Assembly (NCBI RefSeq): GCF_021696945.1
Contig: NZ_JACYHE010000009.1
Coordinates: 62,001-126,000 of the forward strand
Direction of reading: 5' to 3'
From: Streptomyces sp. JJ36
Lineage (GTDB): Bacteria; Actinomycetota; Actinomycetes; Streptomycetales; Streptomycetaceae
Length of the DNA: 64,000 nucleotides
The notes under the pieces are model-generated. The model was not told the DNA's origin and made no database searches. It saw only the letters and a list, made by a program, of their open reading frames with translations. The translations under genes and the position numbers were made by a program. This document shows, piece by piece, positions 53,072 to 62,070 of the stretch (position 1 is its first letter; the number at the start of each line of letters is the position of its first letter).

Positions 53072-54187
53072 ATGGACGACGCCATGAACACGGTGTTCAC
53101 CGAAGTCGAGGAAGTGCGGAAGGAGCTGGGGGAGCGCTCCGGCTTCCGCGACGAGCGGACGCTGAGCGAGCTGGCCCGGCGGATCGAGAAGACGAGCGCG
53201 CTCCGCCGGCAGCCCGTCGCCGAGGCGTTCCTGGAGGACCTCCGGTCGTACGCCCCGGGCCGGCGGCTGGACGCCACCAAGGCACACATCAACGGCCGCC
53301 GCGACGGCCACATCTTCTCCCTCTTCGACGCGCGGTACTTCCCCGACCTCTCCCTGGACTACCTCACCTACGAGGAGCTGCCCGCCGACCCGCACCTCGT
53401 CGAGCGGTACGCCAGCCCCACCATGCCGGTGGTGCTCACCGGCCGCACCTCCGGCTTCGCCTCCCGGGTGGTGGTCGCGCTCTTCCCCGAGAACCACCTC
53501 GACGGCATCCAGCGCCCGGACGACCTGATCTTCTACTTCATCGACAAGTTCGTGGAGCGTCACAACCGCATCACCCGCCGGATGATCGAGGCGGTGATGG
53601 CGGAGGGCAGCTTCCCGCGTCTCCACGGCGCCTCCGACGACGTGGTCCGGCAGGCCTCCTCCTGGTGGGTGCGGCTGCACGAATACCACCACCGGCAGGG
53701 CGACATGCCCATCCCGGACTTCCTGCCTGCCAAGAAGTACAAGCCGCTGGCCGGGCTGGAGGAGCTGCGGGTCGACGTCTCCGCGATGCTCGCCCTGCTG
53801 CACGACCCCGCGCTGCCCCGGGAGGAGGCGCTCACCGCCTACGAGTACATCCTGGCCGAGCGCCTGCTCCGGTACGCCGTCGAGGGCATCCCCCGTCCCA
53901 ACTACGACGCGGTCGCCTCCCAGCTCCTCTTCGGCTACCTGGAGCGGCACGAGGGCATCCGGGTCCGGGACGCCACGATCGCCCTCGCCCCGGACATCCC
54001 CTCCGTCCTCGCCGCCTTCCTCGGCGAGATCCAGCGCATCGAGGCCCGCATCCACACCGAGCCGGTGGAGGCGGTGCGGAAGCGGCTGCTGGAGTTCACC
54101 AACGCGTACACCGACTACGACCCCGTAGCGCGCGATTACCGGTACGTGCCCTTCTTCGCCGAGGTCAAGCAGCGACTCGGCGTCTAG
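53072..54187 (+). CDS. Uncharacterised conserved protein (DUF6421-like)
   Basis: 371 aa from ATG 53072, 7 nt after GGAGG. Soluble and mostly helical. Notable segments are GRRDGHIFSLFDARYFPDLS, FPENHLDGIQRPDDLIFYFI, WWVRLHEYHHRQGDMPIPDF and ERLLRYAVEGIPRPNYDAVA. The cluster HEYHHRQGD and the frequent His/Asp/Glu pairs could bind metal. I think it belongs to the actinobacterial DUF6421 group but cannot confirm it. It leads a three-gene operon. Confidence 0.6.
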   Translation: MDDAMNTVFTEVEEVRKELGERSGFRDERTLSELARRIEKTSALRRQPVAEAFLEDLRSYAPGRRLDATKAHINGRRDGHIFSLFDARYFPDLSLDYLTYEELPADPHLVERYASPTMPVVLTGRTSGFASRVVVALFPENHLDGIQRPDDLIFYFIDKFVERHNRITRRMIEAVMAEGSFPRLHGASDDVVRQASSWWVRLHEYHHRQGDMPIPDFLPAKKYKPLAGLEELRVDVSAMLALLHDPALPREEALTAYEYILAERLLRYAVEGIPRPNYDAVASQLLFGYLERHEGIRVRDATIALAPDIPSVLAAFLGEIQRIEARIHTEPVEAVRKRLLEFTNAYTDYDPVARDYRYVPFFAEVKQRLGV

Positions 54188-54205
54188 CCCCGGGAGTGGA
54201 GAACC

Positions 54206-55057
54206 GTGACCGTCACCGCAGCAACGCCCCTGAGCCCCCTGCCGGACGCCGTGCGCCGGGAACTGGACGCCCGGGTGGACCGGGAGATCGACAAGGCGCG
54301 CCTCCGGCGGGCCGACAACCGCTTCTTCGCCGCCGCCCGGCACACCGAGACGGTCTCCCCCGAGGCCGGCCACGCGGTGGCCGTGTGGTGGCGGGAGATG
54401 ACGCGGAGCTTCATGTTCACCACCCTCGCCGGACTGGGGGTGATGGCCCGGGAGTTCGCCGCCGACCGCCGCGCGGAGGTGGACCGCGAGCTGCTGGGCG
54501 CCTTCCAGACGGTCTACCAGGTCATCGGCGACGACCTGGACAACGCCGCCCCCGAGTTCCGTGCGGTCGCACCGGAGGGCCCCGCCGGCATCCACTACGT
54601 GTGGTGGGACGACACCATCGTGGCGCCGCTCGCCGCCCGGGTGGACGAGGCCGAGCGAGCGGCCGCCGCCGAGCTGCCCGCGCCGGTGCGGGAGCTGCTG
54701 GCGTACATGGACCGGCTCGCGGCCTCCTCGCTGGGCGCCGCCGTGCAGCTCCGGGTGGTGGAGACCATCGCGCTGGACATCGCGGTCGGCTTCCGCCGGA
54801 TGTACGGGAAGGTGCTGGTCGACGGTGAGCGGCTGTTCGACCGCAACGAGCAGTTCGCCTGGATCGACGCCCACATCAAGGCGGAGACGGTGCACGCGGC
54901 CCAGGTCAGCGACGACGAGACGGGCATGACCGGGCTGGTCACCGACGCGGACCGGGGCGAGGAGTTCATCGGCCTGGTCGAGGAGTACGCCCGGCGCTGG
55001 TCCGCGGCGCTGGAGTGCTTCGCCGACCGGCTGGACGCCGCCACGGCCGCCGCCTGA
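54206..55057 (+). CDS. Possible heme-oxygenase-like metal-dependent protein
   Basis: 283 aa from GTG 54206, with GGAG upstream. All-helical. Near the C-terminus, [13 protein letters not shown] contains His223-x3-Glu227-x2-His230. This resembles the H-x3-D-x2-H ligand motif of heme-oxygenase-like diiron oxygenases of the SznF/UndA type, with Glu for Asp. The other expected ligands (a Glu and E-x6-H in earlier helices) are not clearly placed, so the assignment is tentative. It is 18 nt after the DUF6421-like gene and 16 nt before a FemAB/GNAT-like gene. Confidence 0.45.
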   Translation: MTVTAATPLSPLPDAVRRELDARVDREIDKARLRRADNRFFAAARHTETVSPEAGHAVAVWWREMTRSFMFTTLAGLGVMAREFAADRRAEVDRELLGAFQTVYQVIGDDLDNAAPEFRAVAPEGPAGIHYVWWDDTIVAPLAARVDEAERAAAAELPAPVRELLAYMDRLAASSLGAAVQLRVVETIALDIAVGFRRMYGKVLVDGERLFDRNEQFAWIDAHIKAETVHAAQVSDDETGMTGLVTDADRGEEFIGLVEEYARRWSAALECFADRLDAATAAA

Positions 55058-55073
55058 CCGGGGGCCGCCGCGC

Positions 55074-56021
55074 GTGGAGATACAGGACCGGTACGGGCTG
55101 ACGCTCGCCCTCGTGGACCCCGGGGAGCTGGCGTCCGAGCCCTGGCTCCGCACCGGCCGCCGCCTCGACGTCGTACGGGTGCCGGACCCGCCCGCCGGGC
55201 GGTGGGAGGAGCTGGCCGCACGCGGCTTTGTCCGCAAGCCCGGCCTGCTCACCTGGGTCGCCGAGCCGGCCCCGGACGAGGAGACGCACCTCCGCACCCT
55301 CAGCCGCCTGGCGCGCCGGAACCTCCGGGCCGCCCGGCGCCGGGCGGCGGAGGCGGGCCTGCGGGAGACGGTGGAGGACCCGGTCACGCCCGGCACGCTC
55401 GACCGGTTCCTCGCCCTCTACAAGGAGCGGGTGGCCGAGATGCGGTTCGGCGTCCCCTTCGCGCTGGACCACCGGGACGCCGTGCTGCACGGGCCGCGCC
55501 GCTTCTTCGGGGTCTTCGCCCATGAGGGGGAGGAGCTGGCCGGCGGGGTGCTGGCCCTGGAGTGCCCGGCGGCCGGTGCCCTGGTCCTCCGGTTCTCCGC
55601 GGTGAGCGCGGCCTGGCGGCGGCACAGCCTGGCCCGCGTCCTCTACTTCTCCGCTCTCCGGGAGGGCCGGGCCCGTGGCTGCACCCGGGCCACCCTCGGC
55701 AACGAGCCGAACCTGCTCGGCCACCTCACCGAGCCCGGTCTGCTCCAGTTCAAGACGGCGCTCGGCTTCCGGCCGGTGCCCTCGCACGCCTTCGGCGACC
55801 CGCACGCGACGGACGAGGCGGACCTGGTGCTCCGGGTGGGGGCGCCGGGGCTGAGCGATCCCACGGTGATGCTCGGGTACGCCGCCGCGGAGCGCGGTGC
55901 CCCGCTCGCGGCGCACCTGGTCTCCGCGGACCCCGCTCCGCCCCTGGCCACCCGTGGGCCCCTGCCGCTCCTCGGGGGCGTCACCGTCCACGCGCCGGTG
56001 TTCACGGCCCCGCAGCGGTGA
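55074..56021 (+). CDS. FemAB/GNAT-like acyl- or aminoacyltransferase
   Basis: 315 aa from GTG 55074. The basic helix HLRTLSRLARRNLRAARRRA is like the fem-type segment that precedes the second GNAT domain. The core strand-helix pattern FFGVFAHEGEELAGGVLALE, then RFSAVSAAWRRHSLARVLYF and GFRPVPSHAFGDP, fits an acetyltransferase-like fold. It could transfer an acyl or aminoacyl group. It is the last gene of the three-gene operon. Confidence 0.65.
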   Translation: MEIQDRYGLTLALVDPGELASEPWLRTGRRLDVVRVPDPPAGRWEELAARGFVRKPGLLTWVAEPAPDEETHLRTLSRLARRNLRAARRRAAEAGLRETVEDPVTPGTLDRFLALYKERVAEMRFGVPFALDHRDAVLHGPRRFFGVFAHEGEELAGGVLALECPAAGALVLRFSAVSAAWRRHSLARVLYFSALREGRARGCTRATLGNEPNLLGHLTEPGLLQFKTALGFRPVPSHAFGDPHATDEADLVLRVGAPGLSDPTVMLGYAAAERGAPLAAHLVSADPAPPLATRGPLPLLGGVTVHAPVFTAPQR

Positions 56022-56045
56022 GGGCACCGCCGCTCGGCGGCCGGG

Positions 56046-56885
56046 TCAGGGGAGGGCGGCCGGGAGGCGGGCGCAGCGACGGCAGGCGCGGGCCGACGGC
56101 GCCACCACGGCGTGCGCCACGACTGCCAGCCCGCCCGCCGCCGCCAGCGGCAGTCCCTCGGCGGACGGCAGCGCGGCGAGGCCGAGCGCCGGCGCGGCCA
56201 GCGCCATGCCCAGCGCCGTGGCCCTGCCGGTCCAGGCGACGGCCAGCGGCAGCCACCGCGGTACGGGCCACCGGCGGGCGAGGCCGCCGGTGGCGGCCAG
56301 CGCGGCACCGGCCGGGAGCGCCGCGGCGGCGGCGAGCACCGCCGGCAACCCCTGCGGCCAGGGCCCGCCGTGCCCGGCGGCCCGCACCAGCAGGCCGCAG
56401 GCGAGCAGGAAGAGCGGGGCGGTGAGCGCGACGATCCGCGCGGTGCGGCGGGCCTGAGCGAGCGTCAGCTCCCGCTGGCAGCCCGGCAGCAGCTCCTCCG
56501 GCGTGCCGAACTCCCGCACCGCCTCCCGCGCGGCGCGGTCCGCGGGCACCCCCTCGCGGACCAGGGCGTCCACGGTGTCCGTGAGCCCGTCGCGCAGCTC
56601 CCGCAGCAGTCGCGCCCTGGCCCGGGCCGGGCCGTGCAGCCCGGCCTCCAGGGCGGCCATCCGGCGCTCGACCGGGTCCTCCGCCGGGTCGCCCGCATGG
56701 CCCGGGCCAGGCTGCCTCCGCTGGGCGCGGAGGGCGTCCTGCGGCCGGACCGCTCCGGCGCCCGGCGCTCCCGTCCCGCCGGGCGCAACGCCGGTGCCGT
56801 CGCCGCCCGGGCCCGCGACGGGCGCTCCGCGGGGCGTCGCCGCACCCGTCCGCGGGGCCGGCCACCGGCGCCCGAAGGCCCTCAT
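56046..56885 (-). CDS. Membrane protein with permease-prefix domain
   Basis: 279 aa from ATG 56885, overlapping the PadR gene by 4 nt. A Pro/Gly-rich N-terminus of about 65 residues is followed by a permease-prefix helical unit (VERRMAALEAGLHGP, LLRELRDGLTDTVDALVREG, AVREFGTPEELLP) and about five membrane segments. Such proteins are commonly encoded beside PadR regulators. Function is unknown. Confidence 0.8.
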   Translation of the reverse strand: MRAFGRRWPAPRTGAATPRGAPVAGPGGDGTGVAPGGTGAPGAGAVRPQDALRAQRRQPGPGHAGDPAEDPVERRMAALEAGLHGPARARARLLRELRDGLTDTVDALVREGVPADRAAREAVREFGTPEELLPGCQRELTLAQARRTARIVALTAPLFLLACGLLVRAAGHGGPWPQGLPAVLAAAAALPAGAALAATGGLARRWPVPRWLPLAVAWTGRATALGMALAAPALGLAALPSAEGLPLAAAGGLAVVAHAVVAPSARACRRCARLPAALP

Positions 56886-57223
56886 GTCGCCCGCCCCGGG
56901 GAGGGCGCCGGGTTCAGCACCGCGCCGATCGCCGTGGTGAACTCCTGCCACGCCGACCGCTCGCCGGCCAGCGCGCGCCGCCCGGCGTCGGTCAGCTCGT
57001 AGCAGCGGCGTCGCCGCTCGCCCACCGACTGCCAGCTGCTGCGCAGCAGTCCGAGGCGCTCCAGCCGGTTCAGCGCCGGATAGATGGTGCCGGTGCGCAG
57101 CTCCAGCACGCCGCCGCTGCGCTCCTGGACCGCGGCGATGATCGCGTATCCGTGCAGCGGGCCGGTCTCCAGCACGGCCAGCAGCAGTCCGTCGAGGTGC
57201 CCGCGCACCGCGTCCGTCTTCAT
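56882..57223 (-). CDS. PadR-family transcriptional regulator
   Basis: 113 aa. The PadR winged helix is complete: VRGHLDGLLLAVLETGPLHG, then YAIIAAVQERSGG and GTIYPALNRLERLGLL, followed by RRRCYELTDAGRRAL. It probably represses its own operon, which includes the permease-prefix protein. A palindrome sits just upstream of its start. Confidence 0.92.
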   Translation of the reverse strand: MKTDAVRGHLDGLLLAVLETGPLHGYAIIAAVQERSGGVLELRTGTIYPALNRLERLGLLRSSWQSVGERRRRCYELTDAGRRALAGERSAWQEFTTAIGAVLNPAPSPGRAT

Positions 57224-57225
57224 GG

Positions 57226-57238
57226 GTAGGCAGCCTAC
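57226..57238. promoter_or_regulatory. Candidate PadR operator
   Basis: GTAGGC-A-GCCTAC is a perfect short palindrome next to the PadR start codon. A related imperfect copy (GTAGGC-GT-GCTATC) begins at 57249. Two sites between divergent genes suggest autoregulation and possible control of the plus-strand membrane genes. Confidence 0.45.
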
Positions 57239-57300
57239 ACATGGGAGGGTAGGCGTGCTATCTCTTGGCTGCCAATGTATTCCGGCCGGAAGGGCCCGCG

Positions 57301-57783
57301 ATGACGAAGCTGTTGCTGTCCGTGCATGTCCTGGCGGCGATCCTGGTGTTGGGGCCGATCGCCGTCGCGGCCTCGCTCTTCCCGCGGTACGCCCGGCGGG
57401 CGGGGGCCGGCGGGCCCGGGGGCGCCGGACCGCAGACCGGCGTCCTCCCGCTGCTGCACCGGATCTGCCGCGGCTATGCGGTCGCCGGGGTCGCCGTCCC
57501 GGTCTTCGGGATCGCCACCGGCGCCCGGCTCGGCGTCCTCACCGACGCCTGGCTGGTCGCCTCGTTGCTCCTGACCGCGCTCGCGGCGGCCCTGCTGGTG
57601 CTCCGCATCCTCCCCGCCCAGGAACGGCTGCTGGCCCTCGCCGGCGAGCCCGCGGACGGCGCCGCGGACCCGCGCCCCCCGCTCGCGGCGCGCCTGGCCG
57701 GGCTCACCGGGGCCTTCAACCTCCTCTGGGCGATCGTCGTGGTGCTGATGATCGTCCGGCCCGGCTCGACGACGGGGGCGTGA
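57301..57783 (+). CDS. Small integral membrane protein (DUF2269-like)
   Basis: 160 aa from ATG 57301, with four hydrophobic segments (LLLSVHVLAAILVLGPIAVA at the start, FNLLWAIVVVLMIV at the end). The conserved early His in the first helix is like DUF2269 proteins. Function unknown. It is followed within 4 nt by another membrane gene. Confidence 0.65.
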   Translation: MTKLLLSVHVLAAILVLGPIAVAASLFPRYARRAGAGGPGGAGPQTGVLPLLHRICRGYAVAGVAVPVFGIATGARLGVLTDAWLVASLLLTALAAALLVLRILPAQERLLALAGEPADGAADPRPPLAARLAGLTGAFNLLWAIVVVLMIVRPGSTTGA

Positions 57784-57786
57784 GAC

Positions 57787-58050
57787 ATGCGGGTGCTCCG
57801 GACCGCCGCCGCAGCGGAGGCCGTCACGCTGGCGGTGCTGCTGGCCAACCTGCTCACCGTGCACGCCGAGTGGGTCTCCTCGCTCGTCGGCCCGCTGCAC
57901 GGCACGGCCTGTCTGCTGGCCGTCGCCACCGCCCGCCCGGAGGGGACGGACGGTCCCTGGCCGGCCCGGTGGCGGGCGCTGATCCCCGGCGTCGGCGGGC
58001 TGCTCGCGCTGCGATGGCTACGGACCCGCGCCACGGCCTCCGACCGGTGA
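57787..58050 (+). CDS. Small membrane protein (DUF3817-like)
   Basis: 87 aa from ATG 57787, 3 nt after the previous stop. Two to three hydrophobic segments (AVTLAVLLANLLTVHAEWVS, LHGTACLLAVATA, ALIPGVGGLLALRWL) with a central GPLHG motif resemble DUF3817. Probably co-expressed with the upstream membrane protein. Confidence 0.65.
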   Translation: MRVLRTAAAAEAVTLAVLLANLLTVHAEWVSSLVGPLHGTACLLAVATARPEGTDGPWPARWRALIPGVGGLLALRWLRTRATASDR

Positions 58051-58065
58051 GGCCCCACCGGGCCC

Positions 58066-59163
58066 TCAGGCCACGGGTGGCGTGGCGGGCGGGAGGCGCT
58101 CCGGGTCGCCCCCGAGCAGGGCGGGCTGCACCAGGGTGGTGATCTCGTGCGGCGTCCCCGGCTCGATCGCGCTCACCTCGTCCAGCCGCCGTAGCTGCTC
58201 CGGGTCGAGGGTGACGTCGAGCGCGGCCAGGCAGTCGTCGAGCTGCCCGACGCTGCGCGGGCCGAGCACGGGGACGTACGCCGTGTGCGCCCGGGCCGCC
58301 CGCGCCCGCAGCCAGGCCAGGGAGACCCGGGTGGGCGGCACGCCGGACTCCTCCGCGACCTCCCGTACGGTGGTGACGATCGCGGCGATGCGGTCGGTGT
58401 CGTTCCGCGGGTGCCGGCGGTTCTCGTCGCTGACCCAGCCGGCCTCGGTACGCCGGTACTTGCCGGTGAGCAGCCCTCCGCCGAGCGGCGACCAGAGCGC
58501 GGCGCCGAGGCCCAGCGCCTCGGCCATGGGCAGCAGTTCGCGCTCGGCGGTGCGGTTGACCAGGTTGTGCTCGGTCTGGATGCCGACGAGCGGGGTCCAG
58601 CCGCGCAGTTCCGCCATGGTGGCGGCGCGGGCGACCCGCCAGGCCGGGAAGTTGGAGAGCCCGGCGTAGAGGATCTTGCCGCTGCGCACCAGGTGGTCGA
58701 GGCCGGCCAGGATCTCCTCGGTGGGGGTGAGGGCGTCGGGGAAGTGGGCCCAGTAGAGGTCGATGTGGTCGGTGCCGAGCCGGCGCAGGCTCTCCTCCAC
58801 CGAACGGATCATGTTCTTGCGGCTGTTGCCGGTGTCCGAGACCCGGGGCCGGGTGGCGGCGCTGTTGGTGTACTTGGTGGAGAGCACGAAGTGGTCCCGG
58901 TCGGCGGCGACGAACTCGCCGACCAGCCGCTCCGCCTCCCCGAACTGGGCGCTGTCGGCGGTGTCCACCAGTGTGCCCCCGGCCTCGGCGAAGCGGTCGA
59001 AGACCTTACGGGCCTCCGCGCGCCCGGCGCCGTCGCCGCGGCGGCCCCACAGCAGCCGGGCGGCGTCCGGGTCGCCGCGCACGCCGGTACCGAAGTTGGA
59101 GGTGCCGAGCGCCAGTTCGGAGACCCGTAGTCCCGTGCGGCGGCCGAAGGCGGTGTAACGCAT
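58066..59163 (-). CDS. Aldo/keto reductase
   Basis: 365 aa from ATG 59163. It has the NADPH-dependent TIM-barrel AKR pattern: the catalytic Asp-Tyr-Lys-His set appears as LVDTADSAQFGEAE (Asp with Ala-Gln at the Tyr site), VLSTKYTN and YWAHFPD. Cofactor-binding segments are WSPLGGGLLTGKYR and VPVLGPRSVGQLDDCLAAL. The usual catalytic Tyr in the D-x4-Y motif appears as Gln or Phe, which may change activity. It follows the ATP-grasp gene on the same strand. Confidence 0.85.
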   Translation of the reverse strand: MRYTAFGRRTGLRVSELALGTSNFGTGVRGDPDAARLLWGRRGDGAGRAEARKVFDRFAEAGGTLVDTADSAQFGEAERLVGEFVAADRDHFVLSTKYTNSAATRPRVSDTGNSRKNMIRSVEESLRRLGTDHIDLYWAHFPDALTPTEEILAGLDHLVRSGKILYAGLSNFPAWRVARAATMAELRGWTPLVGIQTEHNLVNRTAERELLPMAEALGLGAALWSPLGGGLLTGKYRRTEAGWVSDENRRHPRNDTDRIAAIVTTVREVAEESGVPPTRVSLAWLRARAARAHTAYVPVLGPRSVGQLDDCLAALDVTLDPEQLRRLDEVSAIEPGTPHEITTLVQPALLGGDPERLPPATPPVA

Positions 59164-59237
59164 GCGTCTCCTCTGTCGGGGACCCTCTCCGGAGTGCGCG
59201 GTGGCGGCCGGTCCCGGGGCGCCGCCGCGCACGCCGC

Positions 59238-60131
59238 TCACCCTGTGGCCGTGTGCTTCTCCACCCAGGTGTACACGCCGTCCAGCACCTGCCGGTGCTG
59301 CTCGGCGCCGAGGATGCCCAGGAAGCCGGGCACCTCGTTCACCTCGAGGACCACATAGCCCCCCGCGTGCGGCAGGATGTCCAGCCCGGCCAGACTGAGG
59401 CCGACGGCGCGTGCCGCCCGTACGGCGAGGCCGGTCAGCTCGGCGGGCGCGTCCAGCCGCTCGAAGCTGGCGCCCTCCAGGGTCTTGCAGCGCCAGGTGC
59501 CGGGCCGGGGCAGCTTGAGGATGTTGATGGGGGTGGCGTCGCCCGCGACGGTGATGCGGAACTCGCCGCCGGAGGTCGGATAGAAGGGCTGGCAGAGCAG
59601 CGTCGGCGTGCGGCGCAGCAGCTCCTCCGCGAGGTCCTTCTCGGCGCCGAAGTCCGCGATGCGTTCCACGTCCGTGCCCGCGAAGCCGTGCGAGGGCTTG
59701 AGGATGACCTCGCCCCACTCGGCGCAGGCCGCCTCCACCTCGGTGAGCGAGGAGACCGAGCGCACCGGCGGGGTGGGCAGCCCGGCGGCGGTGAGCGCCT
59801 GGGCGGTGCGGAACTTGCTGCACGAGGTGAGCCAGGCGTCCAGCGGGTCGAAGAGCCGCAGCCCCGGCACGTTGCTCAGCATCCCGAGTCGCTCGACGCG
59901 CTCCTGGGAGCCCTCGCCGAAGACCCGGGAGCGGTTGATGAGGGCGTCGAAGGACTCGGCCGGCTCCCCCTTCACCAGGACCTGCGTGCCGCCGCCCGGG
60001 CCGGGCCGGAACTCCACCTCGTCCAGCGTGGCGAAGGAGGTCTCGTGCCCGCGTTCCCGGCCGTGGTCCACCAGCCGGAAGCCGTCCGGGTCGATGCCGG
60101 AGTAGTCCCAGCCGAGCACGCCGATCTTCAC
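59238..60131 (-). CDS. ATP-grasp ligase (RimK/glutathione-synthetase-like)
   Basis: 297 aa from GTG 60131, 4-5 nt after GGGAGG. The ATP-grasp fold is shown by EVILKPSHGFAGTDV (ATP-binding Lys and glycine loop), LLCQPFYPTSGGEFRI, the INILKLPRPGTWRCKT segment and the Mg-binding VVLEVNEVPGF. Members couple ATP to amide or thioester bond formation between a carboxylate and an amine. The substrate is unknown. It is divergent from the acyl-AMP ligase gene. Confidence 0.85.
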   Translation of the reverse strand: MKIGVLGWDYSGIDPDGFRLVDHGRERGHETSFATLDEVEFRPGPGGGTQVLVKGEPAESFDALINRSRVFGEGSQERVERLGMLSNVPGLRLFDPLDAWLTSCSKFRTAQALTAAGLPTPPVRSVSSLTEVEAACAEWGEVILKPSHGFAGTDVERIADFGAEKDLAEELLRRTPTLLCQPFYPTSGGEFRITVAGDATPINILKLPRPGTWRCKTLEGASFERLDAPAELTGLAVRAARAVGLSLAGLDILPHAGGYVVLEVNEVPGFLGILGAEQHRQVLDGVYTWVEKHTATG

Positions 60132-60417
60132 GTCGCCTCCCACACAGGTCTGGTCCCGGACAGCCGGGCCGCCCCGGCGGGCGGCGTCGTGGTGCGCCGC
60201 GCACGGCGCGGAACCGGACGCGAGCGCAGCGTGGCCGTGTCCGGAGGGGGAAGTCAAGAGGTCGGCATGTGCCGGGGGTTGATGACGGCGGTATCCGATT
60301 TCGGTGAAGCCGACTCCGGTATTCAGGGTACCGCCACGCTGGGTGATGCTCTAGGCTCGGCCGCCCGATCGGTGCTCAAGTACGACGTGCTCAATCGACT
60401 CGACGGCGAGAGGCGCA

Positions 60418-62070
60418 GTGCGTATGTGGGACACGCTGGTGAGACCGGGCCCCGAGAAGGCCGCGGAGTACCGGGCCGCCGGCTGGTGGCGGGAGCAGAC
60501 CTTCCTGGACGACCTCGCCGAGGCCGCGCGGGACCGGGGCGACCACCCGGCCCTGATCGCCTACGAGGGACGGGAACACGCCCGGACCCTCAGCTACGCC
60601 CAACTCCAGGCGCAGACCGCGCGATGCGCCGCGGCCCTCGCCGAACTCGGCGTCACCCGCGGCGACACCGTCGCCTTCTACCTCCCCAACCGCTGGGTGC
60701 TGACCCCGCTCTACCTCGCCTGCCACCGGCTCGGCGCCGTCGCCGTGCCGGTGATCCCCGCACTCGACGTCCGCGAACTCGCGGAGATCCTGCGGGAGAG
60801 CGAGGCCCGCGTCTGCTTCACCGTCGACACCTTCGCCGGCATCGACTACGGCGCCCGGCTCGCCGAGGCCGCCCCCGAGACCCTCGCCCACCGGGTGGTG
60901 GTCGGGGACGCGGACGCCACCGGCGCCCTCGACTTCGAGGACTTCTTCGTCCGTACGCCGTGGGAGGAGCGACGCACCGTCGACCCGGCCGACCGGCTCG
61001 GCCCGGACGAGCCGTCTCTGCTGCTCTACACCTCCGGCACCACCGGCCGCATGAAGGGCGTGGTGCACAGTCAGAACACCCTCCACGCCGCGGTGCTGGC
61101 CGTCTCCCGGCCGCATCGTCTCGGCCCGGACGACGTCGTCTCCATCCCCAACTTCGCCACCCACATGGCCGGCCTCACCTACGCCGTCTACATGCCGCTG
61201 CTGGTGCACGCCACCTGCGTCATGCAGGACGACGGCCGGGACATGGAGCTGCTGCTCGACCTCATCGCCCGGCACCGCGTCACCTGGGCCTACGCCTCCC
61301 CCTCCTACCTCGTCGACCTGATCGCCGCCCAGCGCAAGGAGCCCCGCGACACCTCCAGCGTGGTCCAGGTCGTCTCCGGCTCCGCGCCCATCCAGCCGCA
61401 GCTCATCACGGAGATGCGGGACGTCTTCGACCTGCCCGTCCGCGCCCTGTGGGGCATGACCGAGAACGGCGCGGTCACCGTCACCCGGGACGACGACCCG
61501 GAGGGCTGGGCCGGGCAGAGCGACGGCCGCGCCGAGCCCTTCATGGAGATCCGCATCGACGCCGAACCGGGCGAGGACTCCGGGCGGCTGCTGGTCCGCG
61601 GCGCCTCCCAGTGCCTCGGCTACCTCGGGCAGCGCGAGGTCTACGAGGCCGCGCTGGACGCCGACGGCTGGTTCGACACCAGCGACCTCGCCCGCCACGA
61701 CGGCCGCGGCGGCATCCGCATCACCGGACGTTCCGCGGACCGCATCACCCGCGCCTCCGGCTACAAGATCTCCACCCTGGAGCTGGAGTCCGTGCTGACC
61801 CGGCACCCGGCGGTGCGCGAGGTCGCCGTCGTCGGCTACCCCGACCCGCGCGTCCCCGGCTCCGAACTGGCCTGCGCCGTGGTGGTGGCGGACGGCGAAC
61901 CACCCACCCTGGAGGCGCTGCACGCCCATCTGAAGGCCGAGAAGATGGCCGAGATCATCTGGCCGGACCGGGTGCAGTTCGTCTGGGAGCTGCCCAAGAA
62001 CTCGCTGGGGAAGGTCCTGCGCCACCCGCTGCGGGAGCGACTCGAGATCGAGCACGCCGCCCGTCGATGA
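60418..62070 (+). CDS. Acyl-AMP ligase / acyl-CoA synthetase
   Basis: 550 aa from GTG 60418 (ATG 60424 is an alternative). The ANL-family motifs are LLLYTSGTTGRMKGVVHS (A3), WGMTENGAVTVT (A5), GWFDTSDLARHDGRGGIRIT (A7/A8) and the catalytic Lys in LPKNSLGKVLRHP (A10). It activates a carboxylic acid as an acyl-adenylate, then forms the CoA or another thioester. It overlaps the exporter gene by 4 nt. Confidence 0.92.
   Translation: MRMWDTLVRPGPEKAAEYRAAGWWREQTFLDDLAEAARDRGDHPALIAYEGREHARTLSYAQLQAQTARCAAALAELGVTRGDTVAFYLPNRWVLTPLYLACHRLGAVAVPVIPALDVRELAEILRESEARVCFTVDTFAGIDYGARLAEAAPETLAHRVVVGDADATGALDFEDFFVRTPWEERRTVDPADRLGPDEPSLLLYTSGTTGRMKGVVHSQNTLHAAVLAVSRPHRLGPDDVVSIPNFATHMAGLTYAVYMPLLVHATCVMQDDGRDMELLLDLIARHRVTWAYASPSYLVDLIAAQRKEPRDTSSVVQVVSGSAPIQPQLITEMRDVFDLPVRALWGMTENGAVTVTRDDDPEGWAGQSDGRAEPFMEIRIDAEPGEDSGRLLVRGASQCLGYLGQREVYEAALDADGWFDTSDLARHDGRGGIRITGRSADRITRASGYKISTLELESVLTRHPAVREVAVVGYPDPRVPGSELACAVVVADGEPPTLEALHAHLKAEKMAEIIWPDRVQFVWELPKNSLGKVLRHPLRERLEIEHAARR

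Noticed and set aside
60352..60357. TAGGCT before the acyl-AMP ligase as a promoter -10
   Set aside because: No acceptable -35 box lies 15-19 bp upstream, so it was not listed as a promoter.
58971..62066. A very long plus-strand open frame (1578 codons in total) leading into the MFS gene
   Set aside because: Only the last 547 codons, from ATG 62067, encode a recognisable protein. The rest is antisense to the reductase and ATP-grasp genes and out of phase with the acyl-AMP ligase.
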